The translations under genes were made by a program, and so were the position numbers. From Rhizobium sp. Q54 (GTDB taxonomy: Bacteria > Pseudomonadota > Alphaproteobacteria > UBA2966 > CAIVPW01), in the NCBI GenBank assembly GCA_945904955.1, contig CAMDPO010000005.1:1-64000 (forward strand): DNA of 64,000 bases, given 5' to 3'. The notes under the pieces were generated by a model. That model was not told the DNA's origin. It saw only the letters and a program-made list of their open reading frames with translations, and ran no database searches. Shown piece after piece: positions 56,205 to 64,000 of this stretch. The first letter of the stretch is position 1, and every line of letters starts with the position of its first letter.

Positions 56205-56540
56205 ATGAGCAAGGCCACTACCGACGACACCTTCGATGCCGACGTGCTTGGCAGCAAGAAGCCGGTGCTCGTCGACTATTGGGCCGAGTGGTGCGGGCCG
56301 TGCTTGCAGATCGCTCCGGCGCTCGAAGAGATCGCCAAGGAGTTCGACGGCAAGCTGACCGTGGCCAAGCTCAACATCGACGATCATCCGATGACGCCGA
56401 CCAAGTACGGCGTGCGTGGCATCCCGACGTTGATGCTGTTCAAGGACGGCCAAGTCGCGGCGACCATGGTCGGCGCGCGCCCCAAGGGCAAGCTGGTCGA
56501 ATGGATCAACTCGGTCATCGGACCGGAGACCGCCGCCTAA
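56205..56540 (+). CDS. trxA: Thioredoxin
   Basis: This 111-residue thioredoxin has the active site [13 protein letters not shown] at about 27-39 and the cis-proline [12 protein letters not shown]. Its length is standard. ATG 56205 is used because AGGA lies at the expected distance and the ORF upstream is low in quality. In many alphaproteobacteria trxA follows addA, as here. It serves general disulfide reduction in the cytosol. Confidence 0.96.
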   Translation: MSKATTDDTFDADVLGSKKPVLVDYWAEWCGPCLQIAPALEEIAKEFDGKLTVAKLNIDDHPMTPTKYGVRGIPTLMLFKDGQVAATMVGARPKGKLVEWINSVIGPETAA

Positions 56541-56881
56541 CCGTCTAGCGGCTTAGCACCCCCACCCTGTCGCGCGGAACGCGCGCCCGCTATTTGTGGG
56601 GCGCGCCTCTGGCGCGACCGCGCGCTCCTTGCGGGGCGCGCTGGGAAACCTGTCTGCGATCGAGCTCCTCCTGCCTTCTGGGAGCTCGGCGGGCGATACG
56701 CTCGCACGTGGACCGTGTTCCTCCCCGGTCGACGCGCGCCTTGGACGCGCGCTGGCGCCGGGTGGGGGTGCGAACGGTTCCGTCATTGCGAGCGAAGCGA
56801 AGCAAATCCAGAGCTCGCGCCTGTGACCCCTGGATTGCCGCGCGCCCGTTGGGCGCTCGCAATGACGCGCGATTGGGCGCG
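56541..56881. other. trxA-folC intergenic region
   Basis: This gap of 341 bases is convergent between trxA and folC. It holds GC-rich short repeats of GCGCGC type (56577-56660) and a palindromic repeat at 56781-56868. I see no gene, tRNA or clear terminator with a T-tract. Confidence 0.6.
56781..56868. repeat. Dispersed palindromic repeat, CGTCATTGCGAG type, copy 3
   Basis: The element reads CGTCATTGCGAGCGAAGCGA, then GCAAATCCAGAG, and on the right CCCTGGATTGCCGCGCGCCC and GCGCTCGCAATGACG. Its two ends are exact inverted copies (CGTCATTGCGAGC and GCTCGCAATGACG), so it could form a cruciform or a transcript hairpin. It is the most symmetric of the three copies (see 444 and 12305) and ends 13 bases before folC. 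Confidence 0.85.
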
Positions 56882-58219
56882 TCACTTCAGCTCGCGGCCG
56901 TCGGCCTCGATGATGTGGGCGGTGAGATACAGCGAGCCGGTGATGAGCACGCGCGCCGGCGGACCCTTGTCGGTCGCGGATGCTGCCTGCTCGTAGGCGT
57001 CGGCGAGCGATTTGGCTGCCTTGGCCTTGATACCGGCCTTGGCCGCCGCGGCGGCCAATTCCTTTGCTGGGATGCTCGCCTCTTGGCCCGGCACGTCCAC
57101 CGTTACCAGCGCCTGTACGTGCGGCGCCAGCGGCGTGAAGTAGCTGACCGCGTCCTTGGTGTTGATCATGCCGACGATCAGCACCAGCGGCTTTGGCGAC
57201 TTCTTCTTCCACTCAACGAACATCTCGGCCAGCGCGGCGGCGGCGCCCGGATTGTGCGCGCCGTCGACCCACAGCTCGGTGCCCTGGTTGAAGTTCTTGA
57301 TCAGCCTGCCGTCGTCGATGCGCTGCAAACGGCCCGGCCACCTCACGTCGCGCAACGCTTCCGAGATGGCGTAGTGGCCGATCATGAACTCACCGAGTTG
57401 ATCGATGGCCGTCACTGCGAGACCGGCGTTGAGCACCTGGTGGGGCCCGGCCAGGCCGGGTACCGGCAGGCGCTCATAGGTGAGCGTCGGCACCTTGACG
57501 TGGATCTTGTCGTCCTCGTGCTCGGACTTGCGCACCGACCAGTCGCGGCCGTGCAGAATCAGCTTCTTGACCCCGACCTCTGCGGCGCGCTTCTCGATGG
57601 CCGCGAGCGCCGCGGGCTCCTGCGGTCCGATCACGGCGACGACGTCCTTCTTCAGGATGCCGGCCTTCTCGGCAGCGATACCGGCGAGGTCGTCGCCGAG
57701 GAAGGCGACGTGGTCCACCGACACCGGCGTGATGACGCACAGGCGCGGCTTATCGATCACGTTGGTCGCGTCGAGGCGGCCGCCGAGGCCGACTTCGAGA
57801 ATGACCGCCTCGGCGGGCGCGCGCGAGAACGCGAGGAACGCCGCGGCCGTGGTGATCTCGAAGAAGGTGATGGGGTCGCCCTCGTTGGCTTTCTCGACCT
57901 CGTCGAGCACCGCGACCAGCTCTTCCTCGGTGATCAGCGACGAGACGGAGGCGCGCCGGGCGACGCGGATGCGCTCGTGGAAGCGCACCAGGTGCGGCGA
58001 CGTGTAGGTGTGCACGCGCTTGCCGGTCGCCTCGAGCGCGCCGCGGATGTACTGCACCGTCGAGCCCTTGCCATTGGTGCCGGCGACATGGATGACCGGC
58101 GCCAGGCGCTGCTCGGGGTTGCCGAGCTTGTCCAGCAGGCGCTGGATGCGCTCCAGCGAAAGGTCAATCTTCTTGGGATGGAGCTGCTGCAGCCGCTCCA
58201 GGACTTCGTTGCTCGCCAT
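56882..58219 (-). CDS. folC: Folylpolyglutamate synthase / dihydrofolate synthase
   Basis: FolC adds glutamates to folate and makes dihydrofolate from dihydropteroate. The 445-residue protein has the ATP-binding HVAGTNGKGSTVQYI (about 44-58), SPHLVRFHERIRV, a Mur-ligase-type central domain with EVGLGGRLDATNVI, and VDGAHNPGAAAAL. Length and layout are standard. It follows accD by 10 bases on the same strand, the usual accD-folC pair of proteobacteria. Confidence 0.95.
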   Translation of the reverse strand: MASNEVLERLQQLHPKKIDLSLERIQRLLDKLGNPEQRLAPVIHVAGTNGKGSTVQYIRGALEATGKRVHTYTSPHLVRFHERIRVARRASVSSLITEEELVAVLDEVEKANEGDPITFFEITTAAAFLAFSRAPAEAVILEVGLGGRLDATNVIDKPRLCVITPVSVDHVAFLGDDLAGIAAEKAGILKKDVVAVIGPQEPAALAAIEKRAAEVGVKKLILHGRDWSVRKSEHEDDKIHVKVPTLTYERLPVPGLAGPHQVLNAGLAVTAIDQLGEFMIGHYAISEALRDVRWPGRLQRIDDGRLIKNFNQGTELWVDGAHNPGAAAALAEMFVEWKKKSPKPLVLIVGMINTKDAVSYFTPLAPHVQALVTVDVPGQEASIPAKELAAAAAKAGIKAKAAKSLADAYEQAASATDKGPPARVLITGSLYLTAHIIEADGRELK

Positions 58220-58229
58220 GGATCGCAGG

Positions 58230-59192
58230 CTACTCGGCGGCGCGCTTCAGGTCGCTACCTTCGTTGGCGCTGTCGCCACGAAAGACCGACGGCGGGCTGA
58301 ACGGGATGGCGATGGTGCCGTCCGCGTCAGCCGCCTCGCTGCGCTTCTTGTTCATCAACAGGTCGATGACCCGAATCAGCGTGCCGCGCAGCTCGCGGCG
58401 GTGCACGACCATGTCGACCATGCCGTGGTCCAAGAGGTACTCGGACTTCTGGAATCCGGCCGGCAGCTTTTCCTTGATGGTGTTCTCGATGACCCGCGGG
58501 CCGGTGAAAGCGATCAGCGCGCCCGGCTCGGCGATGGCGATGTCGCCCAGCATCGCGAACGACGCAGTGACGCCGCCGGTGGTCGGATCGGTCAGCACGA
58601 CGATGTAGGGCAGGCCGGCATCGCGCACCATGCTGGCGGCGACGATCGTGCGCGGCATCTGCATCAGCGACAGGATGCCCTCCTGCATGCGGGCGCCACC
58701 CGAAGCGGACAGCGCGATCAGCGGCGCCTTGCGCGCCACGGCTTCGCGCGCCGCGGTGACCAGCGCCTCGCCGCCCGCCATGCCGAGCGAGCCGCCGAGG
58801 AACGCAAAGTTCTGCACCGCCGCGACGACTTTGTTGCGGCCCATGGTGCCGCGCGCCACCAGCATGGCATCGTCGTCACCGGTCTTGGCGCGGTTCTCTT
58901 TCAGGCGCTCGGAGTAGCGCTTGGCGTCGCGGAACTTGAGCGGGTCGGCGACCACGCCGGAGACTGCGATCTGCTCGTACTCGCCGCGATCGAACAGGCT
59001 CTTCAGGCGGTCGCGCACGCCGAGGCGCATGTGGTGCTCGCAATGCGGGCACACCGAGAGGTTGGCCACCAGGTCGCGGTGGAACACCATCTTTTCGCAG
59101 CCGGTGCACTTCTCCCACAGGTTCTCCGGCAACTCGCGCTTGCGCACGAGGGAGCGGATGGTGGGACGGACGAAGTTGGTCAGCCAGTTCAT
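58230..59192 (-). CDS. accD: Acetyl-CoA carboxylase carboxyltransferase beta subunit
   Basis: AccD is the beta subunit of the carboxyltransferase that transfers carboxyl from biotin to acetyl-CoA to make malonyl-CoA. The 320-residue protein has the zinc ribbon C-x2-C...C-x2-C (KCTGCEKM and VCPHCEHH), then the crotonase-type fold with [18 protein letters not shown] and a [12 protein letters not shown] loop. The start ATG 59192 follows GGAGG by a few bases. It follows trpA, and precedes folC by 10 bases. AccA is elsewhere. Confidence 0.96.
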   Translation of the reverse strand: MNWLTNFVRPTIRSLVRKRELPENLWEKCTGCEKMVFHRDLVANLSVCPHCEHHMRLGVRDRLKSLFDRGEYEQIAVSGVVADPLKFRDAKRYSERLKENRAKTGDDDAMLVARGTMGRNKVVAAVQNFAFLGGSLGMAGGEALVTAAREAVARKAPLIALSASGGARMQEGILSLMQMPRTIVAASMVRDAGLPYIVVLTDPTTGGVTASFAMLGDIAIAEPGALIAFTGPRVIENTIKEKLPAGFQKSEYLLDHGMVDMVVHRRELRGTLIRVIDLLMNKKRSEAADADGTIAIPFSPPSVFRGDSANEGSDLKRAAE

Positions 59193-59233
59193 GCAAACCT
59201 CCGTGTTGGTTCGCGTGCAGTCGCACGACGCAA

Positions 59234-60084
59234 CTACCGGGACGCGCGCCGCACGCCGCCCGCGAGCTCGCGGGTGAGCGCCGTTACGCTTGCCACGATT
59301 TCCGCTGGTTTCTTACCCCCGGCGGCGGTTTCTCCGATGCAGTCTACCAAAACCGAGCCCACCACCGCAGCATCTGCAAAGGCCGAGATGGTGGCGGCTT
59401 GGTCGGCCGAACGAATGCCAAATCCGACGGCAATCGGCAGCTTGGTGGCCCGCCGCAGCTCGTCCACGGATACCCGGACGGTCTTGGGGTCGGGCGCGCC
59501 CACGCCGGTGATGCCAGCCAGGGACACGTAGTAGAGGAAGCCCGAGGTGTTCTCGAGCACCTTGGGCAGGCGCTTCTTGTCGGTGGTCGGCGTCGCCAGG
59601 CGGATGAACGACAGGCCGGCGGCGCGCGTGGGCAGCGCCAGTTCCTGGTCTTCCTCGGGCGGCACGTCCACGGCGATCAACCCGTCGACCCCGGCCGCCT
59701 TGGCGTCCTTGAGGAACGCCGGCACGCCATACGCGTGGACCGGGTTGTAGTAGCCCATCAGCACTATCGGCGTGGCCTGGTCGCCGGCGCGGAACGACCG
59801 CACCATCTCCAATGTCTTTTTCATGTTGGCGCCGGCTTTGAGGGCGCGCAGGTTGGCGCGCTGGATCGCCGGACCGTCGGCCATCGGATCGGTGAACGGC
59901 ATGCCGAGCTCGATCACGTCGGCGCCGGCGCCGGGCAGCGCCTTGAGGATCTCGAGCGACACCTCGTGGCCGGGATCGCCGGCCGTGATGAACGTGATCA
60001 GTCCGGCGCGCTTCTCGGCCTTCAGCGCAGCAAATCGAGCCGCAATGCGCCGCTCGCCAACCAATACGTCCCCGGTGGCGGCCA

Positions 60085-60085
<1 letters not shown>
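59234..60085 (-). CDS. trpA: Tryptophan synthase alpha subunit
   Basis: TrpA cleaves indole-3-glycerol phosphate to indole and glyceraldehyde 3-phosphate. The 283-residue TIM barrel has [19 protein letters not shown] and [17 protein letters not shown] with the catalytic Glu and Asp, then [12 protein letters not shown] and [12 protein letters not shown] 60085 overlaps the last base of the trpB stop (TAG/GTG), which fits translational coupling; a TTG a few codons downstream is a possible alternative start. It pairs with TrpB to channel indole. Confidence 0.94.
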
Positions 60086-61299
<1,214 letters not shown>

Positions 61300-61301
61300 C
61301 G

Positions 61302-61940
61302 CTACAACGCGCGTACCGTCTTCAGGAATTCCGTGATCCGTTCGGGACTCTTGTGCCCCGGCTTGTCCTCGACGCCCGAGGATACGTCCACCGTGACTGT
61401 GCCGCTCGCCTTCACCGCCTGGGCGACGTTGGCCGCGGTCAGCCCGCCCGACAGCATCCACGGCTTGCGCCACTTGGTGCCGGTCAACAGCTTCCAGTCG
61501 AACGCAGTCGCGTTGCCGCCCGGAAGCGAGCCGCTTGTAGGCGGTTTGGCATCGAACAGCAACCAATCGGCCACGTCCTCATAGGCCTTGGCCGCCGTGA
61601 CGTCGGCTGCATCGCCGATGGCGATGGCCTTCATCACCGGCCGGCCGGTGCGGGTGCGGATCGTTTCCACGCGCTGCGGCGTCTCGTTGCCGTGCAGCTG
61701 GATGATCTCGATCGGCACCTGCGCCAGTACGCGCTCGAGCTGAGCATCGGTGGGATCGACGAACACGCCAACCCGCTGCACGCTTTCTGCTCGCACCGCG
61801 AGCTTGGCGGCGTCGGGCGTCGCGACGAAGCGCGGCGACTTCTGCACGAACATCAGTCCGACGAAGGTGGCGCCGCCGGCGACGGCGGCGTCGATCGCCG
61901 CGGCGTTGTTTACGCCGCAGATTTTTGTTTGCACGGGCAT
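61302..61940 (-). CDS. trpF: Phosphoribosylanthranilate isomerase
   Basis: TrpF isomerises phosphoribosylanthranilate in tryptophan synthesis. The 212-residue TIM barrel opens [19 protein letters not shown] with the catalytic Cys, then [13 protein letters not shown]. Later come [12 protein letters not shown] with the conserved HG and a [18 protein letters not shown] end carrying the catalytic Asp. ATG 61940 directly precedes the KICG strand. It lies 4 bases after pyrF. Confidence 0.95.
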   Translation of the reverse strand: MPVQTKICGVNNAAAIDAAVAGGATFVGLMFVQKSPRFVATPDAAKLAVRAESVQRVGVFVDPTDAQLERVLAQVPIEIIQLHGNETPQRVETIRTRTGRPVMKAIAIGDAADVTAAKAYEDVADWLLFDAKPPTSGSLPGGNATAFDWKLLTGTKWRKPWMLSGGLTAANVAQAVKASGTVTVDVSSGVEDKPGHKSPERITEFLKTVRAL

Positions 61941-61944
61941 GTTC

Positions 61945-62691
61945 CTAATGCGCCTTGGCGCGGCGCGCTGCGGCGACTTCATCCCACAGCACCGACGCGG
62001 CGCTGCGCGGATCGGGCGCCTCGGTGATGGCGCGGCCGATGACGAGGTAATCGGCGCCGGCGCGAATGGCGTTGCCGGGAGTATCGACGCGCTTCTGATC
62101 TTCGTTGCGGGCGCCGACGCCGCTGCGCAGCCCCGGCACCAGCAGCAGGAATTCCGGCGACAGCGCGTCGCGCAGCATGCGCACTTCTTGCGGCGAGCAC
62201 ACGACGCCGTCGCAGCCGGCGTCCTGGGCGAGCTCGGCCAGCGCGCGCACATGGGCGTGCACCGCGCGCTCGACGCCGAGGTCCTTGAGGTCGCTGACGT
62301 CCATGCTGGTCAGCATGGTCACCGCCAGCACCTTGGGCGGCTTCGCCGATTCTCGGGCCGCCTTGACCGCCGCTTCCATCATGGTGCGGCCACCGTTGGT
62401 ATGGATGGTCGTCATCTCGACACCCAGCTTGGCCACACCGCGCATGGCCGCCGCGACCGTGTTGGGAATGTCGTGCAGCTTCAGGTCCAAGAAGATCGGC
62501 AGCCCTTCGCTGGTCATCGCCTTGATGCCGGCCGGGCCCTCGGTCGCGAAGAACTCCAAGCCGAGCTTGAGGCCGCCGACCGCGCCCTGCACCTGGCCGG
62601 CGAGCTTGCGCGCCGCAGCGAGGCTCGCCGTGTCCACGGCTACGAAGATCGGGTTGGCGACGACGGTGCCGGTCGTGGCGACAGGACTCAT
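61945..62691 (-). CDS. pyrF: Orotidine 5'-phosphate decarboxylase
   Basis: PyrF makes UMP from OMP. The 248-residue barrel has the catalytic DLKLHDIPNTV block (K and D residues) at about 71-81, VAVDTASLAAARKLA and GLKLGLEFF. A phosphate-binding end with YLVIGRAITEAPDPR is also present. ATG 62691 overlaps the GTG-started lapA stop by 4 bases. Its location between lapA and trpF is common in alphaproteobacteria. Confidence 0.95.
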   Translation of the reverse strand: MSPVATTGTVVANPIFVAVDTASLAAARKLAGQVQGAVGGLKLGLEFFATEGPAGIKAMTSEGLPIFLDLKLHDIPNTVAAAMRGVAKLGVEMTTIHTNGGRTMMEAAVKAARESAKPPKVLAVTMLTSMDVSDLKDLGVERAVHAHVRALAELAQDAGCDGVVCSPQEVRMLRDALSPEFLLLVPGLRSGVGARNEDQKRVDTPGNAIRAGADYLVIGRAITEAPDPRSAASVLWDEVAAARRAKAH

Positions 62692-63038
62692 GGTCCGCCC
62701 CCGGACGCTGCGATGCGCGGCACTTGGCTCACGGCCCCCTGCGTCGCGCCTTGGGGTGCGGTGCGCGTCCGGAACCCTTCGATCTCGCTTTCCAGGTGCT
62801 TCACCCGGCGGTGCAGATCGCGGGCGCGGGCGCGCCAATGGTGCTGGCCGAACCAGGTGGCGACGCCACCGATCACCAGGCCAAAGAACACCGCACCGAT
62901 CAGCAGCAGGTACAGAGGCATCTCCAGGGCGTAGGGCAGGGGCTGGAAGTCGACGAAGGCCGCTTTGCGGTTGTTGACCGCAAACACAGCCGTCGCCACC
63001 GCGAGCGGCAGGACCACCAGCCAGAACAGGAATCGCAC
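62688..63038 (-). CDS. lapA: LapA-domain inner-membrane protein
   Basis: This 116-residue protein has two membrane helices (about 3-20 and 41-65) followed by a cytoplasmic helical tail (RARARDLHRRVKHLESEIEG). This is the LapA/DUF1049 layout; in E. coli LapA works with LapB in regulating LPS synthesis. GTG 63038 starts it, and its stop overlaps pyrF. It follows ihfB on the same strand. No lapB is seen here. Confidence 0.85.
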   Translation of the reverse strand: MRFLFWLVVLPLAVATAVFAVNNRKAAFVDFQPLPYALEMPLYLLLIGAVFFGLVIGGVATWFGQHHWRARARDLHRRVKHLESEIEGFRTRTAPQGATQGAVSQVPRIAASGGGP

Positions 63039-63129
63039 GGCCCCTACTTACATCAACTTTTGCGACCCGGCACCGGTCGCCGGGCCCAGATTGCGCGGCC
63101 CGGCACCCTGAAGGGCGCCCGCCGGACGG

Positions 63130-63450
63130 TCAGCCCGGGGCCTTAGCGCGGGTGGGCGCCGGGGCGGGGCCATCGGTATTCAAGCGCTGGCGCAGCTCCT
63201 TGCCGGTCTTGAAGAACGGCACGTGCTTCTCGGCCACGTAAACGGCCTCGCCGGTGCGCGGGTTGCGGGCCATGCGCGAGGCGCGCCGCTTCACCGAATA
63301 GGCACCGAAGCCACGCAACTCGACGCGGTCGCCGCGCGCCAACGCCCGGGAAATCTCGTCGAAGATCGTCGTGACGATCCGCTCAATATCGCGCTGGAAC
63401 AGATGCGGATTCCGCTCCGCCAGACGCGCGATCAGCTCGGACTTGACCAT
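63130..63450 (-). CDS. ihfB: Integration host factor beta subunit
   Basis: IhfB pairs with IhfA to bend DNA. The 106-residue protein opens [20 protein letters not shown] and has the conserved [20 protein letters not shown] arm block with the DNA-intercalating Pro and the Arg residues. A short Pro/Ala-rich tail extends past the usual ~95 residues. ATG 63450 follows a GGGAGG-like ribosome site. The sppA gene ends 41 bases upstream on the same strand, the usual sppA-ihfB order. Confidence 0.95.
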   Translation of the reverse strand: MVKSELIARLAERNPHLFQRDIERIVTTIFDEISRALARGDRVELRGFGAYSVKRRASRMARNPRTGEAVYVAEKHVPFFKTGKELRQRLNTDGPAPAPTRAKAPG

Positions 63451-63491
63451 TCGGGGCCTCCCGCCGGGGCCCCGACCGCTCCGGTCAAGGC

Positions 63492-64000
63492 TTAGCGAAG
63501 GCCGTCAGGTTGCCAGAGCGAAACTAGGCCGTCAATCCTAAGTGTTTCAGAAAACAGCGTTTTTCGAACTAGACCGAACACCCCGGTGGGCACGTCGAGG
63601 CGGCGGCTGGGCTCGATCCGGTCGACGGGGAGGTCGCGGCTGACGTCGCGCGCCTCGGCCAGCCAGACGCGCGCTTCCTCGATCCCGCCGGTGGCGTCGA
63701 TCAGGTTCAGGGAGGAAGCCTGGCGGCCGGTGTAGATGCGGCCGTCAGAGAGTTGCAGGGCGGTGGCGGGGGCCAGGCCGCGCCGTTGCACCACCAGGCC
63801 CACGAACCAGCGGTAGGTGTCATCCACCACCGCCTGGATGGCCGCGCGGGCGCCTGGGGTCACCGGCTCGAACGGGTTGGGCTGGTCCTTGAGCGGCGCG
63901 CTCTTGAACAGGGTCGGCGTGACGCCGAGCTTCTCCATGGCCCCGGTCAGGTCGAAGGTCTGCAAGACCACGCCGATCGACCCGGTGATGGAGTTCTCGC
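63492..64000 (-). CDS. sppA: Signal peptide peptidase SppA, C-terminal part (partial at window edge)
   Basis: SppA is a membrane-bound Ser/Lys protease that degrades cleaved signal peptides. About 169 C-terminal residues are visible. The frame is open to the window edge and begins inside [11 protein letters not shown], the conserved block after the active-site serine region. [19 protein letters not shown] and [20 protein letters not shown] are typical. The catalytic serine and lysine lie upstream and cannot be checked. The truncation is from the window edge. Confidence 0.93.
   Translation of the reverse strand, partial: ENSITGSIGVVLQTFDLTGAMEKLGVTPTLFKSAPLKDQPNPFEPVTPGARAAIQAVVDDTYRWFVGLVVQRRGLAPATALQLSDGRIYTGRQASSLNLIDATGGIEEARVWLAEARDVSRDLPVDRIEPSRRLDVPTGVFGLVRKTLFSETLRIDGLVSLWQPDGLR

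Overview
The window looks like a continuous stretch of a high-GC alphaproteobacterial chromosome, most like the Rhodospirillales and relatives. This rests on gene content and order: dnaA-dnaN-recF-gyrB, a RegB/RegA redox two-component pair, a ChvI/ChvG pair followed by hprK-rapZ-ptsH-ptsI, ahcY, a PAS protein, tsaE-addB-addA-trxA, and folC-accD-trpA-trpB-trpF-pyrF-lapA-ihfB-sppA. I see no prophage, integrase, transposase or CRISPR array. Nearly all genes are ordinary chromosomal ones.

Layout. 1-5603 is the replication block (dnaA 3' end, dnaN, recF, gyrB). 5735-10218 is accessory: a DUF1697 protein, a DUF5681-type protein behind a promoter carrying an inverted repeat, two tandem Sco copper chaperones, a degenerate CbiB/CobD-like membrane protein and a broken metallo-beta-lactamase-fold gene. 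10394-12291 is regB-regA. 12385-16397 is a phosphatase plus ADP-heptose (LPS core) genes gmhA, hldE and hldD. 16399-25495 holds mmcB, a HAD phosphatase, a lipoprotein serine protease, an outer-membrane barrel, a PmtA-like methyltransferase, a DEAD-box helicase, tRNA-Arg(CCG), a zinc-finger protein, a MOSC protein and a secreted beta-propeller. 25541-30730 holds polA (proofreading motifs lost), a VapBC-type toxin-antitoxin pair and a MotA/MotB-type stator pair. 30910-32655 holds small genes and a HugZ-type protein.

32821-38846 is envelope-stress signalling (chvI, chvG) joined to the regulatory PTS (hprK, rapZ, ptsH, ptsI). 38887-42533 holds an anchored unknown protein, two tandem DsbA-like thiol proteins, a membrane protein and a fatty-acid desaturase. 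42930-46226 is ahcY and a PAS sensor protein that lacks a kinase domain. 46284-49121 is a block of small genes (lipoprotein, HIT protein, ferredoxin-NADP reductase, periplasmic protein). 49211-56540 is tsaE-addB-addA-trxA. 56882-64000, all on the minus strand, is sppA(partial)-ihfB-lapA-pyrF-trpF-trpB-trpA-accD-folC.

Three families of short GC-rich intergenic repeats are scattered through the window: CGTCATTGCGAG-type palindromes, CCCTCTCCC/GGGAGAGGG hairpins, and a CCCGGGC element. I found no clearly new multi-gene system. The most notable observations are the proofreading-dead PolA, the CbiB-like protein stripped of its signature residues, the kinase-less PAS protein at the locus where alphaproteobacteria usually carry a PAS sensor kinase, and operator-like palindromes upstream of ahcY and the DUF5681 gene.
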